A stretch of 64,000 nucleotides of DNA from Georgenia subflava (GCF_009193155.1 NZ_VUKD01000003.1:372001-436000); one strand, 5' to 3'; counted from the first letter of the stretch, positions 46,841-56,168 are shown. Translations and numbers: made by a program. The notes: generated from the sequence alone by a model not told the origin.

Positions 46841-49123
46841 TCACTCCTCCATGCGCTCCACGTCGTCCGCCACCGTCGGGATCGAGGGGGCCGTGTCCGG
46901 GGCGACAGGGGTCGTCGGTGTCAGGAGAGATGCGTAATCGTGCTCGCTGGAGTAGCGCAGGAACGACAGGTGCGCCTCGTAGCGGTCCAGGACGTCGTTG
47001 ATCACCTGCTGCTGGGTCAGCCCCATGAGGTCGTAGCCCTCGGTGCCGGTCTGGGTGAAGACCTCCACCTTGTAGTAGACGTCGTCGCCGTGTGACATCG
47101 GCCGGCCGCCGAGGCGGGGTACGGCGGCTTCGACGGCGGCAGCCTGGTAGTGGAAGTCGCGGTGCCCCGGCATGTGGACGACCAGCGTGCGTTCGTCGAC
47201 GCCGGTCTCCGCGTTCGGGGCGACGGACAGCGTCGCGTCGTAGCCCTGCTCACGGAACTCGTCGGCGACGGCGGTGAGCGCCGGGTGCACGGTCCGTTCC
47301 ACGAAGAGCGATACAGCCTTCTGCGAGGGGTAGGACCGCAGCTGCGCCAGGCGCTGCTTCCACGTCTTCTCCGGCACCTGGCCGCCGTGGGCCGCAGCCG
47401 AGCGGCGACGGATGATCTGGCCCTCCCGCTCTGCCCGCTCCATGCGGAGGACCTTCGAGAACGACGCCATGACGAGGTAGGCGATGATCGTCACCGGGAA
47501 GGCGAAGATCAGCGTCGCGTACTCCATGGTGGTGACACCGCCGGCGACCAGCATGGCGACCGTGAGCAGTGCGGTCAGGAGTGCCCAGAAGATGCGGAGC
47601 CACTTCGCGCCGTCCTGGGCGGGGTCCGGGATCGTGGACGAGAAGTTCGCCATCACCATCGCACCCGAGTTCGCGCTGGTGAGGTAGAACAGCAGGCCGG
47701 ACAGGGTCGCCAGCCCGATCAGGAACGCCGCGCCGGGAAACATCTCGAGGAGGGCGTACCAGCCCTGCTCCGGCTGCTCGATGGCGAGCTCGGCGAACCC
47801 GGGGTTCTCGCCTCCCATGACGACAGACAGGGCAGAGTTGCCGAAGATCGAGACGATGATGAAGTCGCACAGCACCGGGGCGGTGATGGCGGCGACGACG
47901 AACTCGCGGAGCGTCCGTCCACGGGAGATCCGGGCGAGGAACAGGCCGACGAACGGCCCCCAGGCCAGCCAGAACGCCCAGAAGAACAGCGTCCAGCCGC
48001 CCATCCAGTCGGCGCCGCCGGGTTCGTAGGCGAACGTCTCCAGGGTCCGCTCCGGCAGGGTGCCGACGAACCGGCCGATGTTGGTGACGAGGGCGTTGAG
48101 CAGGAAGGCGGTCTGGCCCGTGACCAGGATGTAGAGCATCATCGCGGCCGCGATCCAGATGTTCAGCTCGGACACCAGGCGGATGCCCTTGTCCACGCCG
48201 GACAGGCAGCCGGCGACAGTCATGACGACTGCCACGAGGACCAGGGCGATCTGGAGGGCCAGTCCCTCGGGGAGGTCGAACAGCCACGCGAAGCCCACGT
48301 TCAGGAGCACGACGCCGATACCCATCGACGTCGCGACGCCGAAGACGGTCCCGATGAGGGCGAAGATGTCGATCGCGTCGCCGGCGGCACCCCGTACGCG
48401 CTTGCCGAGCAGGGGGTAGAGAGCCGCCCGGATCGACAGCGGCATCCCCCACCGGTAGGCGAAGTAGCCCATGGCCATGCCCAGCAGGGAGTACATCGCC
48501 CAGCCGGAGATGCCGTAGTGGAACATCGTCCACACGACGGCGTCCTGCGCCGCCTCGGCGGACTGCGGGTCCGCCGCCGGGGGCATCATGAACTGCGTGA
48601 TCGGCCCGGTCACCGAGTAGAACAGCATGTCGATGCCGACGCCGGCGCCGAAGAGCATGGCGACCCAGGTGAACAGCTTGTACTGGGGCCGTGAGTGGTC
48701 GGGGCCGAGGCGTACCCGGCCCTCCTTGGAGAAGGCGACCCAGACCACGAACAGGATCACCAGCACGATGGTCACGACGTAGAACCAGCCGAGGTTCGTG
48801 GCGATGTCGAGGACGAGGTCGCGCATGACGTTCGCGGCGTTGTCCGGGGCGAGCATGGCCCACAGGGAGAACGCGACGATCACGGCGGCCGAGACGGTGA
48901 ACACCCGCCAGTTGACCCGTGCCCCGCGGTGCTCGGCGAGCTCGGTCGGCCCCTTGCTCAGCTCAACGCTGGAGATGGGCGCCCGGTTCTCGTCGATCCG
49001 GGGCCGGCGCCGCTCCGTGGCGCCGAACCGCACACGATCGATCGTCACGTCGGTCGGGTCGGTGCCCGGTGTCACTTCGTGGTCAGAGGGCGTCACTCGC
49101 CTCACCTTCTCTTTCGGGGCCAT
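46841..49123 (-). CDS. BCCT-family choline/betaine transporter (BetT-like)
   Basis: Secondary transporter of the betaine-choline-carnitine family for osmoprotectant uptake. The 760-residue protein has a 70-residue hydrophilic N-terminus, 12 helices (about 73-575), and the BetT-type motifs LFGAGVGIDMLFYSVTGP, WTMFHYGISGWAMYSL, WTLFFWAFWLAWGPFVG and LARISRGRTLREF. The GAGVGID form and the long cytoplasmic C-terminus of about 180 residues with HMPGHRDFHYQ and EVFTQTGTEGYDLMG are like BetT (proton-coupled choline) instead of sodium-coupled BetP. No bet oxidation genes are next to it, so choline oxidation is not shown. ATG 49123; ribosome site poor. Confidence 0.92.
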   Translation of the reverse strand: MAPKEKVRRVTPSDHEVTPGTDPTDVTIDRVRFGATERRRPRIDENRAPISSVELSKGPTELAEHRGARVNWRVFTVSAAVIVAFSLWAMLAPDNAANVMRDLVLDIATNLGWFYVVTIVLVILFVVWVAFSKEGRVRLGPDHSRPQYKLFTWVAMLFGAGVGIDMLFYSVTGPITQFMMPPAADPQSAEAAQDAVVWTMFHYGISGWAMYSLLGMAMGYFAYRWGMPLSIRAALYPLLGKRVRGAAGDAIDIFALIGTVFGVATSMGIGVVLLNVGFAWLFDLPEGLALQIALVLVAVVMTVAGCLSGVDKGIRLVSELNIWIAAAMMLYILVTGQTAFLLNALVTNIGRFVGTLPERTLETFAYEPGGADWMGGWTLFFWAFWLAWGPFVGLFLARISRGRTLREFVVAAITAPVLCDFIIVSIFGNSALSVVMGGENPGFAELAIEQPEQGWYALLEMFPGAAFLIGLATLSGLLFYLTSANSGAMVMANFSSTIPDPAQDGAKWLRIFWALLTALLTVAMLVAGGVTTMEYATLIFAFPVTIIAYLVMASFSKVLRMERAEREGQIIRRRSAAAHGGQVPEKTWKQRLAQLRSYPSQKAVSLFVERTVHPALTAVADEFREQGYDATLSVAPNAETGVDERTLVVHMPGHRDFHYQAAAVEAAVPRLGGRPMSHGDDVYYKVEVFTQTGTEGYDLMGLTQQQVINDVLDRYEAHLSFLRYSSEHDYASLLTPTTPVAPDTAPSIPTVADDVERMEE

Positions 49124-49758
49124 GATGCTCTGGCGAGAGGGTGCGCGCGCGTCGCAGTCGGAGCTGGACCGAAGTCGTCAGCAGGACGAGGCCGGCGGCA
49201 CGGGCACCATGCTGTGCGACCGCCGTGGGAACACTCGCCGCGCCCACCGTACGACAGGCGCCGGTCGCACGGAGGACCCGTCCAGTCGGGCGCGGCCTCA
49301 CTGATCGACGGCCGACGCCGTGAGGAAGCGCCACGGGACGACCGGATCGTGACCAGACCGTGTCCGTCGGCGCCCTTGACACTCCGTCGGCGGGCGGAGA
49401 AACATGAGCCTCGATTCGGTCAGAGTCGACCGGGCCCAGGGTGCCCATGCGCCCAGGGGGATGGCACGACGGCCTGACCCGGCTGGTTGAGGATGCGGCG
49501 CGTGATGACGATGCGACGCGTGACACAGACCCGTCTGCGCGGGTCGGCCACCTTCCATCGCTGCCACGCGCGCCGCGCGCCCACCCTCCGACCTCTCGTC
49601 ACACCCCTCGGTACCGCCCGTCGGCTGTCAGGACGCGCAGCCTGCCGGCTGTCGGCGGCACCCGCCGCCCTGCCCGGCGCACGTCGGACCCGGTACCGAG
49701 GATCCCCTTCATCGATGGTCTGCCGGCACGACCGGCGGCCGAGCACAGGAGGACGACC
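49124..49758. other. 635-bp gene-free divergent region
   Basis: Between the BetT-like gene and the sugar-binding lipoprotein gene. Open frames here have no domain or ribosome site. A TTGACA hexamer at 49376-49381 is the only promoter-like word; no good -10 follows at 16-18 bases. Direct word GATGCGNCGCGTGA occurs twice near 49493-49520. Probably holds the control regions of both genes, with long leaders. Confidence 0.6.
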
Positions 49759-51087
49759 ATGAGAGCGACCACATCACGGGCCCGGGCCCTGGGCGCCGGC
49801 GTCGCCGGCCTGGCCCTGATACTCGCCGCCTGCGGCGGTGGTGACGGGGACGGCGACGGCGGCGGTGGCGGCGGCGACGCCGGTACCGGCGGCTCCGAGG
49901 ACATCAGCGGCGAGACCGTGAGCTTCATCGGGTCGTGGTCCGGCGACGAGCAGGACTCCTTCCTCGCCATGGTGGCCCCCTGGGAGGAGGAGACCGGTGC
50001 GACGGTGGAGTACACGGGCACCCGCGACCTCAGCCAGCAGCTCACGACCGGCATCGCGTCGGGCAACCTGCCGGACGTCGCCGGTCTGCCCGGTCCGGGG
50101 CCGATGAGGGACTGGTACGACCAGGGCGCGCTGCAACCCCTGGACTTCGTGGACTTCGAGACGTACGCCGGCGCGACCCCTGAGGGCTTCGCCGATCTCG
50201 GCAAGGCGGAGGACGACACCCTCATCGGCGTGTTCACCAAGGCGGCGGTCAAGGGCCTGATCTTCTACAACACCGCCGTGTGGACGGGCGACGCACCGGC
50301 CACCTGGGACGACCTGACCGCCCAGGCGGGTGAGCTCGCCACCGGCGACACCACCACATGGTGCATCGCAGTGGAGTCGGGAGCGACCTCCGGCTGGCCG
50401 GGCACCGACTGGATCGAGGACATCGTCCTGCGCCAGGCCGGTCCGGACGCCTACGACGCCTGGGTGGCGGGCGAGCTGGAGTGGAGCTCACCCGAGATCA
50501 CCGCGGCGTTCGAGACGTTCGGCGAGGCGCTCGAGAACTCCTACGGCGGCTCGGACTACATCGTCAACACGGCGTTCGGAAGCGGGGGCAACCCCATGTT
50601 CGACGACCCGCCGGGGTGCCTCCTGCACCACCAGGCCTCCTTCATCACCGACTTCTTCGTCAACGAGGCCGGCGTGACGCCCGACCAGTTCGACTTCTTC
50701 CCGTTCCCGGACATCGACCCCGAGTTCTCCGGCGGCGTCACGGGCGGCGGCGACCTCATCGGCATGTTCAACGACACGCCCGCGGCACGCTCGCTCGTGC
50801 AGTACCTCCTCACCCCGGAGGCCCAGCAGATCTGGGTCGAGCGCGGCGGGTTCATCTCCGCCAACTCGGGCGTTCCCCTGGACGTGTACCCCGACGAGAC
50901 CTCCCGGCGCTCCGCCGAGATCCTGCAGAACGCCCAGACCTTCCGCTTCGACGGCTCCGACACCATGCCGGCGGCCATGACCGACGCGTTCAACCGCGCG
51001 ATCGTCGCCTTCGCCCAGAACCCCGGCGACCTCGACTCGATCCTGTCCGACCTGGACCAGACCCAGTCCGACGCCTACAGCGAGTGA
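49759..51087 (+). CDS. Sugar ABC transporter substrate-binding lipoprotein
   Basis: Extracellular solute-binding protein family 1. The 442-residue precursor has a lipoprotein signal with lipobox LAAC (cysteine 25), then a G/D-rich linker, and a mature domain (VSFIGSWSGDEQDSFLAMV, LPDVAGLPGPGPM, TKAAVKGLIFYNTAVW, NDTPAARSLVQYLLTPEAQQ). Resembles binding proteins for alpha-glucosides or maltose/trehalose; ligand is uncertain. ATG at 49759 has AGGAGG before it. It is followed by a strong stem-loop and two permease genes. No ATPase gene is in the unit, so a shared MsiK/MalK-type ATPase elsewhere must serve it. Confidence 0.9.
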   Translation: MRATTSRARALGAGVAGLALILAACGGGDGDGDGGGGGGDAGTGGSEDISGETVSFIGSWSGDEQDSFLAMVAPWEEETGATVEYTGTRDLSQQLTTGIASGNLPDVAGLPGPGPMRDWYDQGALQPLDFVDFETYAGATPEGFADLGKAEDDTLIGVFTKAAVKGLIFYNTAVWTGDAPATWDDLTAQAGELATGDTTTWCIAVESGATSGWPGTDWIEDIVLRQAGPDAYDAWVAGELEWSSPEITAAFETFGEALENSYGGSDYIVNTAFGSGGNPMFDDPPGCLLHHQASFITDFFVNEAGVTPDQFDFFPFPDIDPEFSGGVTGGGDLIGMFNDTPAARSLVQYLLTPEAQQIWVERGGFISANSGVPLDVYPDETSRRSAEILQNAQTFRFDGSDTMPAAMTDAFNRAIVAFAQNPGDLDSILSDLDQTQSDAYSE

Positions 51088-51092
51088 CCTGG

Positions 51093-51131
51093 GGGCCGGG
51101 CCGTCGCAGCCCTCGGGCGACGGCCCGGCCC
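51093..51131 (+). terminator. Intercistronic stem-loop between binding protein and permease genes
   Basis: Perfect 15-bp arms (51093-51107 and 51117-51131) with a nine-base loop begin five bases after the stop. Such a structure usually protects or partly ends the upstream message so that more binding protein than permease is made. Confidence 0.75.
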
Positions 51132-51150
51132 TCCCGGTAAGGAGGTCCGT

Positions 51151-52125
51151 GTGCTCGTCGACCTGTTCGAGAACCGGCTCGCCCTGGCGATCATCGTCGT
51201 CGTGGGTGTCCCGGCCGCGCTCGTCGCCTACGTCATGCTCGTCGAGGCGATCATCTCCCGGCTCTCCCGGCGGGTCTCCGCCGCGATCCGCCCGTGGCTG
51301 TGGCTGGCCCCCGCGCTCGCCTTCCTCGGGGTCTTCCTCGTCTACCCGACGCTGGCCACGGTCTACCGCAGCTTCCAGAACCGGCGGGGCGACGCCTTCG
51401 CCGGCCTGGAGAACTACCAGTGGTTCTTCACCCGAAGCGACACCCTCAACGCCCTGCGCAACAACGTCCTGTGGGCCGTGCTGCTGCCCCTGTTCGTCGT
51501 CGGCCTGGGGCTGCTCATCGCCGTCCTCGTCGACCGCGTGAAGTACGAGGTCGTCGTCAAGTCGGTGGTGTTCCTGCCGATGGCGATCAGCTTCGTCGCC
51601 GCCGGGGTCATCTGGCGCCTGATGTACGACATCAACCCCGAGACCGGCACGCTCAACGCCGCCCTCGACCTCGTCGGCGGCCCACGTGTGGGGTGGCTGA
51701 GCACCGCCCCGTGGAACAACCTCATGCTCATCATCGTCGGGGTGTGGATGCTCACCGGGCTGGCGATGGTCATCCTCTCGGCGGGACTGAAGGGCATCAG
51801 CGCCGAGCTGCTCGAGGCGGCCCGCATCGACGGCGCGAACGAGCGTGAGGTCTTCCGCCACATCATCCTGCCGCTGCTGGCCCCCACGATCGCCGTCGTG
51901 GCGACGACGGTCATCATCTTCGCGATCAAGACGTTCGACATCGTCTACGTCATGACGAACGGCAACTTCCAGACCGACGTCATCGCCAACACCATGTACA
52001 AGGAGCTCTTCGCCAACGGCCAGCCGGCGCGCGCCGCCGCGGTCGCCGTCGTGCTCCTCCTCGCGACGGTGCCGGTGATGGTGCTCAACGTCAAACGGTT
52101 CAAGCAGCAGGAGGAGGTCCGATGA
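51151..52125 (+). CDS. Sugar ABC transporter permease 1 (AglF/MalF-like)
   Basis: The 324-residue membrane protein has about seven helices. The EAA loop for ATPase contact is clear: LLEAARIDGANEREVFRHII (about 224-243) followed by LPLLAP. The N-terminal extra helix (about 11-33) is typical of the AglF-like group. Start GTG at 51151 with GGAGG seven bases before. It ends in an ATGA overlap with the second permease, so the two are made in equal amounts as partners of one heterodimeric channel. Confidence 0.92.
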   Translation: MLVDLFENRLALAIIVVVGVPAALVAYVMLVEAIISRLSRRVSAAIRPWLWLAPALAFLGVFLVYPTLATVYRSFQNRRGDAFAGLENYQWFFTRSDTLNALRNNVLWAVLLPLFVVGLGLLIAVLVDRVKYEVVVKSVVFLPMAISFVAAGVIWRLMYDINPETGTLNAALDLVGGPRVGWLSTAPWNNLMLIIVGVWMLTGLAMVILSAGLKGISAELLEAARIDGANEREVFRHIILPLLAPTIAVVATTVIIFAIKTFDIVYVMTNGNFQTDVIANTMYKELFANGQPARAAAVAVVLLLATVPVMVLNVKRFKQQEEVR

Positions 52126-53054
52126 CGCAGGCACAGGCACCGGTCGCCGTGGGGACCGAGCTGCCGTCGACGCGCGAGCCGAGAGGGCGCGAGCACGACA
52201 CCGGGCGAGGCCCGGGTCGGCCGTTCCTGCACATCGTGCTCGTCCTCATCATGGTGCTGTGGGCGGTCCCGGCAGTGGGGCTTTTCGTCGCCTCCTTCCG
52301 CACCGCGGAGGCGACGAACGCCTCCGGCTGGTGGACGGCGCTCGTGCCGCCCTGGGACTTCACGTTCGCCAACTACGACTACGTCCTCAACCGGGCGGGC
52401 TTCTGGGACTCCTTCCTCAACAGCCTGTTCATCACCATCCCGGCGACCGTCCTCGTCGTGATGGTCTCGGCCTTCGCCGCGTACGCGTTCGCCTGGATGA
52501 GCTTCCCGGGGCGCAACGTCATCTTCGTCGTCGTCGTGGGCCTCCTGGTCGTCCCTCTCCAGGTGACCCTCATCCCGGTCCTCACACTGTTCCGCGACGC
52601 GAGCATCGGCGGGTACGAGCTGGCGGGGACGATCCTCGCGGTGTGGCTGGCGCACACCGGCTACGGCCTGCCCTTCGCCGTCTACCTGCTGCGCAACTAC
52701 ATCGGCGGCCTGCCCCGCGAGCTGTTCGAGGCCGCCGAGATCGACGGCGCCGGGCACGCCACGATCTTCTTCCGGCTCGTCCTGCCGATGTCCGTACCGG
52801 TCCTGGCCTCGCTCGTCATCTTCCAGTTCCTGTGGGTCTGGAACGACCTGCTCGTCGCGCTCGTCTACCTGGGGCCGGTCCCCCGCAACCATCCGCTGTC
52901 CGTGACCCTGGCGAACCTGACGACGAACTTCGGCGGGAACTGGCAGTTCGTCACGGCAGCTGCCTTCGTCTCGATGATCATCCCGATCATCGTGTTCTTC
53001 ATGCTGCAGCGATACTTCGTCCGCGGCATCACCGGTGGCGCCGTCAAGGGCTGA
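52122..53054 (+). CDS. Sugar ABC transporter permease 2 (AglG/MalG-like)
   Basis: The 310-residue permease has a hydrophilic N-terminus of about 35 residues and six helices. The EAA loop is LFEAAEIDGAGHATIFFRLV (about 201-220) followed by LPMSVP. Together with permease 1 and the lipoprotein it forms a carbohydrate importer of the CUT1 type. ATG overlaps the first permease (ATGA). The stop codon TGA is followed closely by tandem repeats. The adjacent glgX-treY-treZ genes suggest, but do not prove, an alpha-glucan-derived sugar as substrate. Confidence 0.92.
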   Translation: MTQAQAPVAVGTELPSTREPRGREHDTGRGPGRPFLHIVLVLIMVLWAVPAVGLFVASFRTAEATNASGWWTALVPPWDFTFANYDYVLNRAGFWDSFLNSLFITIPATVLVVMVSAFAAYAFAWMSFPGRNVIFVVVVGLLVVPLQVTLIPVLTLFRDASIGGYELAGTILAVWLAHTGYGLPFAVYLLRNYIGGLPRELFEAAEIDGAGHATIFFRLVLPMSVPVLASLVIFQFLWVWNDLLVALVYLGPVPRNHPLSVTLANLTTNFGGNWQFVTAAAFVSMIIPIIVFFMLQRYFVRGITGGAVKG

Positions 53055-53060
53055 CCACCC

Positions 53061-53170
53061 GCCGACGGATGACGACGGCGGGAAGAGGTAACGGCACCGT
53101 CGACGGGTGACCTCGCAGCCGACGGATGACGACGGCGCGAAGGGGGTGACGACACCGTCGACGGGTGACC
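53061..53170. repeat. 57-bp period direct repeat after the permease stop
   Basis: Copy one starts at 53061 and copy two at 53118; both begin GCCGACGGATGACGACGGCG and share the later CACCGTCGACGGGTGACC. They differ at a few places. Confidence 0.9.
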
Positions 53171-53260
53171 GCGCCGTCCGGGGGACCAGGCCGTCCCTGG
53201 GTGACCACGCCGTTCGGGGTGACCACGCCGTGCGGGTCGCCACGCCGTCCCGGGCGACTA
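53171..53260. repeat. 18-bp tandem repeats on the YgjV-GNAT stop codon
   Basis: Units GTGACCACGCCGTTCGGG (53201-53218), GTGACCACGCCGTGCGGG (53219-53236) and a variant (53237-53254), with degraded units to the left. The next partial unit holds the stop codon of the minus-strand gene (53258-53260). Confidence 0.9.
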
Positions 53261-53875
53261 CGCCGCCGCGAGCTCGAGCTCGAACCGGTCACCCACCCGC
53301 GTGAAGCCGATGCGCGCGTAGTACGGCTCCCGCACGCCCGGGGCGCTGACCACCTTGCGGTAGCCGTCCTCGCGGAGGATGTCGGAGGACGTGAAGACGA
53401 ACTCGCCCGGCGTGAAGTTGCGGTACTTCTCCACCACGTGGTCCAGGTCCACCTGCGCGACGCCGTCGCCGGCGTCGTGGAGGAGGACGTAACCGACGGT
53501 CTCCTCGCCCTTGACGATGAGGTACGCCGCGCCGTCGGGCACGGGCCTCTCGAACGAGGGCGTGAAGCGTTCGATGTCCTCCCGGTGGCGCACCAGCAGG
53601 TGATGCAGGTACTCCCCCGCCGGGTCCACCCGCAGCACCTCGTAGGCCTCCTCGGAGTGACGGGTGCGCAGCAGGCGGTAGAGGTTGACCACCTGGATCA
53701 GCGCGAGCACGGCGTTCAGCGCCACGACCGGCCAGACCCCCAGGACGCCGTTGTAGACGATCTGCAGCAGGCACCCGACGAGGTTGATCAGCCGCAGCCG
53801 CAGGATCTGCTGCTGCATCATCGACCAGACCACGACGGCGGTGCCGACCCACCCGATGATCTCCAGCACTGGCAT
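53258..53875 (-). CDS. YgjV-like membrane protein fused to a GNAT-like domain
   Basis: The 205-residue protein begins as the YgjV inner-membrane family: EIIGWVGTAVVVWSMMQQQI, LINLVGCLLQIVYNGVLGVW and VALNAVLALIQVVNLYRLL form three helices up to about residue 70. From about 95 on a soluble part follows with strand patterns PDGAAYLIVKGEETVGYVLL and the ending EPYYARIGFTRVGDRFEL, which look like a GNAT acetyltransferase (strands beta2-4 and the final YY-x-x-x-GF). A typical acetyl-CoA P-loop (Q/RxxGxG/A) is not seen, so the domain may be inactive. ATG at 53875 with GGAGGAGG six bases before. Function unknown. Confidence 0.75.
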   Translation of the reverse strand: MPVLEIIGWVGTAVVVWSMMQQQILRLRLINLVGCLLQIVYNGVLGVWPVVALNAVLALIQVVNLYRLLRTRHSEEAYEVLRVDPAGEYLHHLLVRHREDIERFTPSFERPVPDGAAYLIVKGEETVGYVLLHDAGDGVAQVDLDHVVEKYRNFTPGEFVFTSSDILREDGYRKVVSAPGVREPYYARIGFTRVGDRFELELAAA

Positions 53876-54047
53876 CACTGCCTCCTCCGCGGTCCGACCG
53901 CCCGACCGGCGTGGGCCGGGCCCGGCACGCCGATCCTCCCAGGAGCGGCGCCCGCGCGCGGGACGAGGACGGCCCGGCCGGTGTGCTGCCCACCACACCG
54001 GCGGCTGCGGCCGAGCCGGTTCGCCGACGTCGTGGGAACCTGTCCCA

Positions 54048-56168
54048 ATGCAGATCTGGCCTGGACGTCCCTACCCCCTGGGCGCCACCTTCGACGGTTC
54101 CGGAACCAACTTCGCGCTGTTCTCCAGCGTCGCCGAGCGGGTCGAGCTGTGCCTGCTCGACGACGACGGCGGCGAGGAGCGGCTCGAGCTCACCGAGGTG
54201 GACGCCCACGTCTGGCACGCCTACCTCCCGACCGTCCGGCCCGGGCAGCGCTACGGGTACCGGGTGCACGGCCCGTTCGACCCCGCCAACGGGCACCGCT
54301 GCGACCCGTCCAAGCTGCTGCTCGACCCCTACGCCAAGGCGATCGACGGCCAGATCGACGCCGACCCGTCGCTGTACTCGTACCAGTTCGACGACCCCGC
54401 GGAGCGCAACACCGACGACTCCGCCGCCCACACCATGGTCGGCGTCGTCATCAACCCGTTCTTCGACTGGGGCTACGACCGGCCGCCGAACCGGGAGTAC
54501 CACGAGAGCGTCATCTACGAGGCCCACGTCAAGGGCATGACCCAGCTCCACCCGGACGTCCCGGAGGAGCAGCGCGGCACCTACGCCGGCATGTCGCACC
54601 CGGCCGTCATCCAGCACCTGGTGGACCTGGGCGTGACCGCCCTCGAGCTCATGCCGGTGCACCAGTTCGTCAACGACCCGCACCTGCAGGAGAAGGGCCT
54701 GAGCAACTACTGGGGCTACAACTCCATCGGCTTCTTCGCCCCGCACAACGCCTACGCGGCCTACGGCACCCGCGGGGAGCAGGTCGACGAGTTCAAGGTC
54801 CTCGTCAAGGCGCTGCACGAGGCGGGTATCGAGGTGATCCTCGACGTCGTCTACAACCACACCGCCGAGGGCAACCACCAGGGCCCGACGCTGTCCTTCC
54901 GAGGCATCGACAACGCCTCCTACTACCGGCTGGTCGAGGGCGACGAGGCGCACTACTTCGACACCACCGGCACCGGCAACTCCCTGCTGATGCGCTCGCC
55001 GCACACCCTGCAGATGATCATGGACTCGCTGCGGTACTGGATCGAGGAGATGCACGTCGACGGGTTCCGCTTCGACCTCGCCTCCACCCTCGCCCGCGAG
55101 CTGCACGAGGTCGACCGGCTCTCCGCGTTCTTCGACATCATCCAGCAGGACCCGGTGATCTCCCAGGTCAAGCTGATCGCCGAGCCGTGGGACGTCGGCG
55201 AGGGCGGGTACCAGGTCGGCGGCTTCCCCCCGCTGTGGTCGGAGTGGAACGGGCAGTACCGCGACACGGTCCGCGACTTCTGGCGCGGCGAGCCCTCCAC
55301 CCTCGGCGAGCTCGCCAGCCGCATCACCGGGTCGGCCGACCTGTACGAGCACACCGGGCGGACCCCGGTGTCCTCGATCAACTTCGTCACCGCCCACGAC
55401 GGCTTCTCGCTGCGCGACCTCGTCTCCTACAACGAGAAGCACAACGAGGCCAACGGCGAGGGCGGCGCCGACGGCGAGTCGCACAACCGCTCCTGGAACT
55501 GCGGCGTCGAGGGCCCCACCGACGACCCGGAGATCCTGGCCCTGCGCGCCCGCCAGCAGCGCAACTTCCTCACCACCCTGATGATCAGCCAGGGCGTGCC
55601 GATGCTCCTGCACGGCGACGAGCTCAGCCGCACCAAGGGCGGCAACAACAACACGTACTGCCAGGACAACGAGCTCTCCTGGATCGACTGGGAGCTGGAC
55701 CCCGAGAACGCGGAGCTCCTCGAGTTCACCCGCTCCCTCATCGCGCTGCGCGCCGAGCAGCCGGTGCTCCGCCGTCGCCGCTTCTTCGCCGGCGCCCCGC
55801 AGCACGGCGGGGAGTCCGAGATCGGCGACATCGAGTGGTTCACACCGGCGGGCGAGCACATGGACGACGAGGACTGGGACACCTGGTTCGCCAAGTCCGT
55901 GATGGTGTTCCTCAACGGCAACGCCATCCCGGAGCCGGACGTGCGCGGCGAGAAGATCGTCGGCGACTCCGTGCTGGTGCTGCTCAACGCGGCCGCCGAG
56001 CCGATCGACTTCGAGCTGCCCGGCACCGACTACGCCGAGCTCTGGACCACGGCCCTGGACACCTTCGACACCTCCGCCGTCGGCAAGGAGCACGACGCGG
56101 GTGCCGCGCTCACCGTCGCGGGTCGCGCCTCGATCGTCCTGGTCAGCGGCGGGCAGGAGCAGCAGTGA
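54048..56168 (+). CDS. glgX: Glycogen debranching enzyme GlgX
   Basis: GH13 isoamylase-type enzyme that cuts alpha-1,6 links. The 706-residue protein has the CBM48 part at the N-terminus (PGRPYPLGATFDGSGTNFAL, about 5-24), and the four catalytic regions: DVVYNH (about 266), GFRFDLAS (about 338; nucleophile D), IAEPWDVG (about 378; acid E) and FVTAHDGF (about 445). NYWGYNSIGFFAPHN is the usual glgX signature. ATG at 54048; no strong ribosome site. It is first in a glgX-treY-treZ operon with a GTGA overlap to treY; debranched chains are the substrate for TreY. Confidence 0.95.
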   Translation: MQIWPGRPYPLGATFDGSGTNFALFSSVAERVELCLLDDDGGEERLELTEVDAHVWHAYLPTVRPGQRYGYRVHGPFDPANGHRCDPSKLLLDPYAKAIDGQIDADPSLYSYQFDDPAERNTDDSAAHTMVGVVINPFFDWGYDRPPNREYHESVIYEAHVKGMTQLHPDVPEEQRGTYAGMSHPAVIQHLVDLGVTALELMPVHQFVNDPHLQEKGLSNYWGYNSIGFFAPHNAYAAYGTRGEQVDEFKVLVKALHEAGIEVILDVVYNHTAEGNHQGPTLSFRGIDNASYYRLVEGDEAHYFDTTGTGNSLLMRSPHTLQMIMDSLRYWIEEMHVDGFRFDLASTLARELHEVDRLSAFFDIIQQDPVISQVKLIAEPWDVGEGGYQVGGFPPLWSEWNGQYRDTVRDFWRGEPSTLGELASRITGSADLYEHTGRTPVSSINFVTAHDGFSLRDLVSYNEKHNEANGEGGADGESHNRSWNCGVEGPTDDPEILALRARQQRNFLTTLMISQGVPMLLHGDELSRTKGGNNNTYCQDNELSWIDWELDPENAELLEFTRSLIALRAEQPVLRRRRFFAGAPQHGGESEIGDIEWFTPAGEHMDDEDWDTWFAKSVMVFLNGNAIPEPDVRGEKIVGDSVLVLLNAAAEPIDFELPGTDYAELWTTALDTFDTSAVGKEHDAGAALTVAGRASIVLVSGGQEQQ

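Noticed and set aside
49376-49405. Promoter for the sugar importer (TTGACA at 49376)
   Set aside because: No -10-like hexamer follows at 16-18 bases; the distance to the gene is over 350 bases.
49083-49526. Minus-strand 147-codon frame in the gap before the lipoprotein gene
   Set aside because: R/A/S/P-rich text, overlaps the BetT-like gene, no ribosome site or known domain.
53165-56164. Upstream 1000-codon extension of the TreY frame
   Set aside because: It is an out-of-frame shadow of the YgjV-GNAT and glgX region, rich in R and G, with no domain. TreY begins at GTG 56165.
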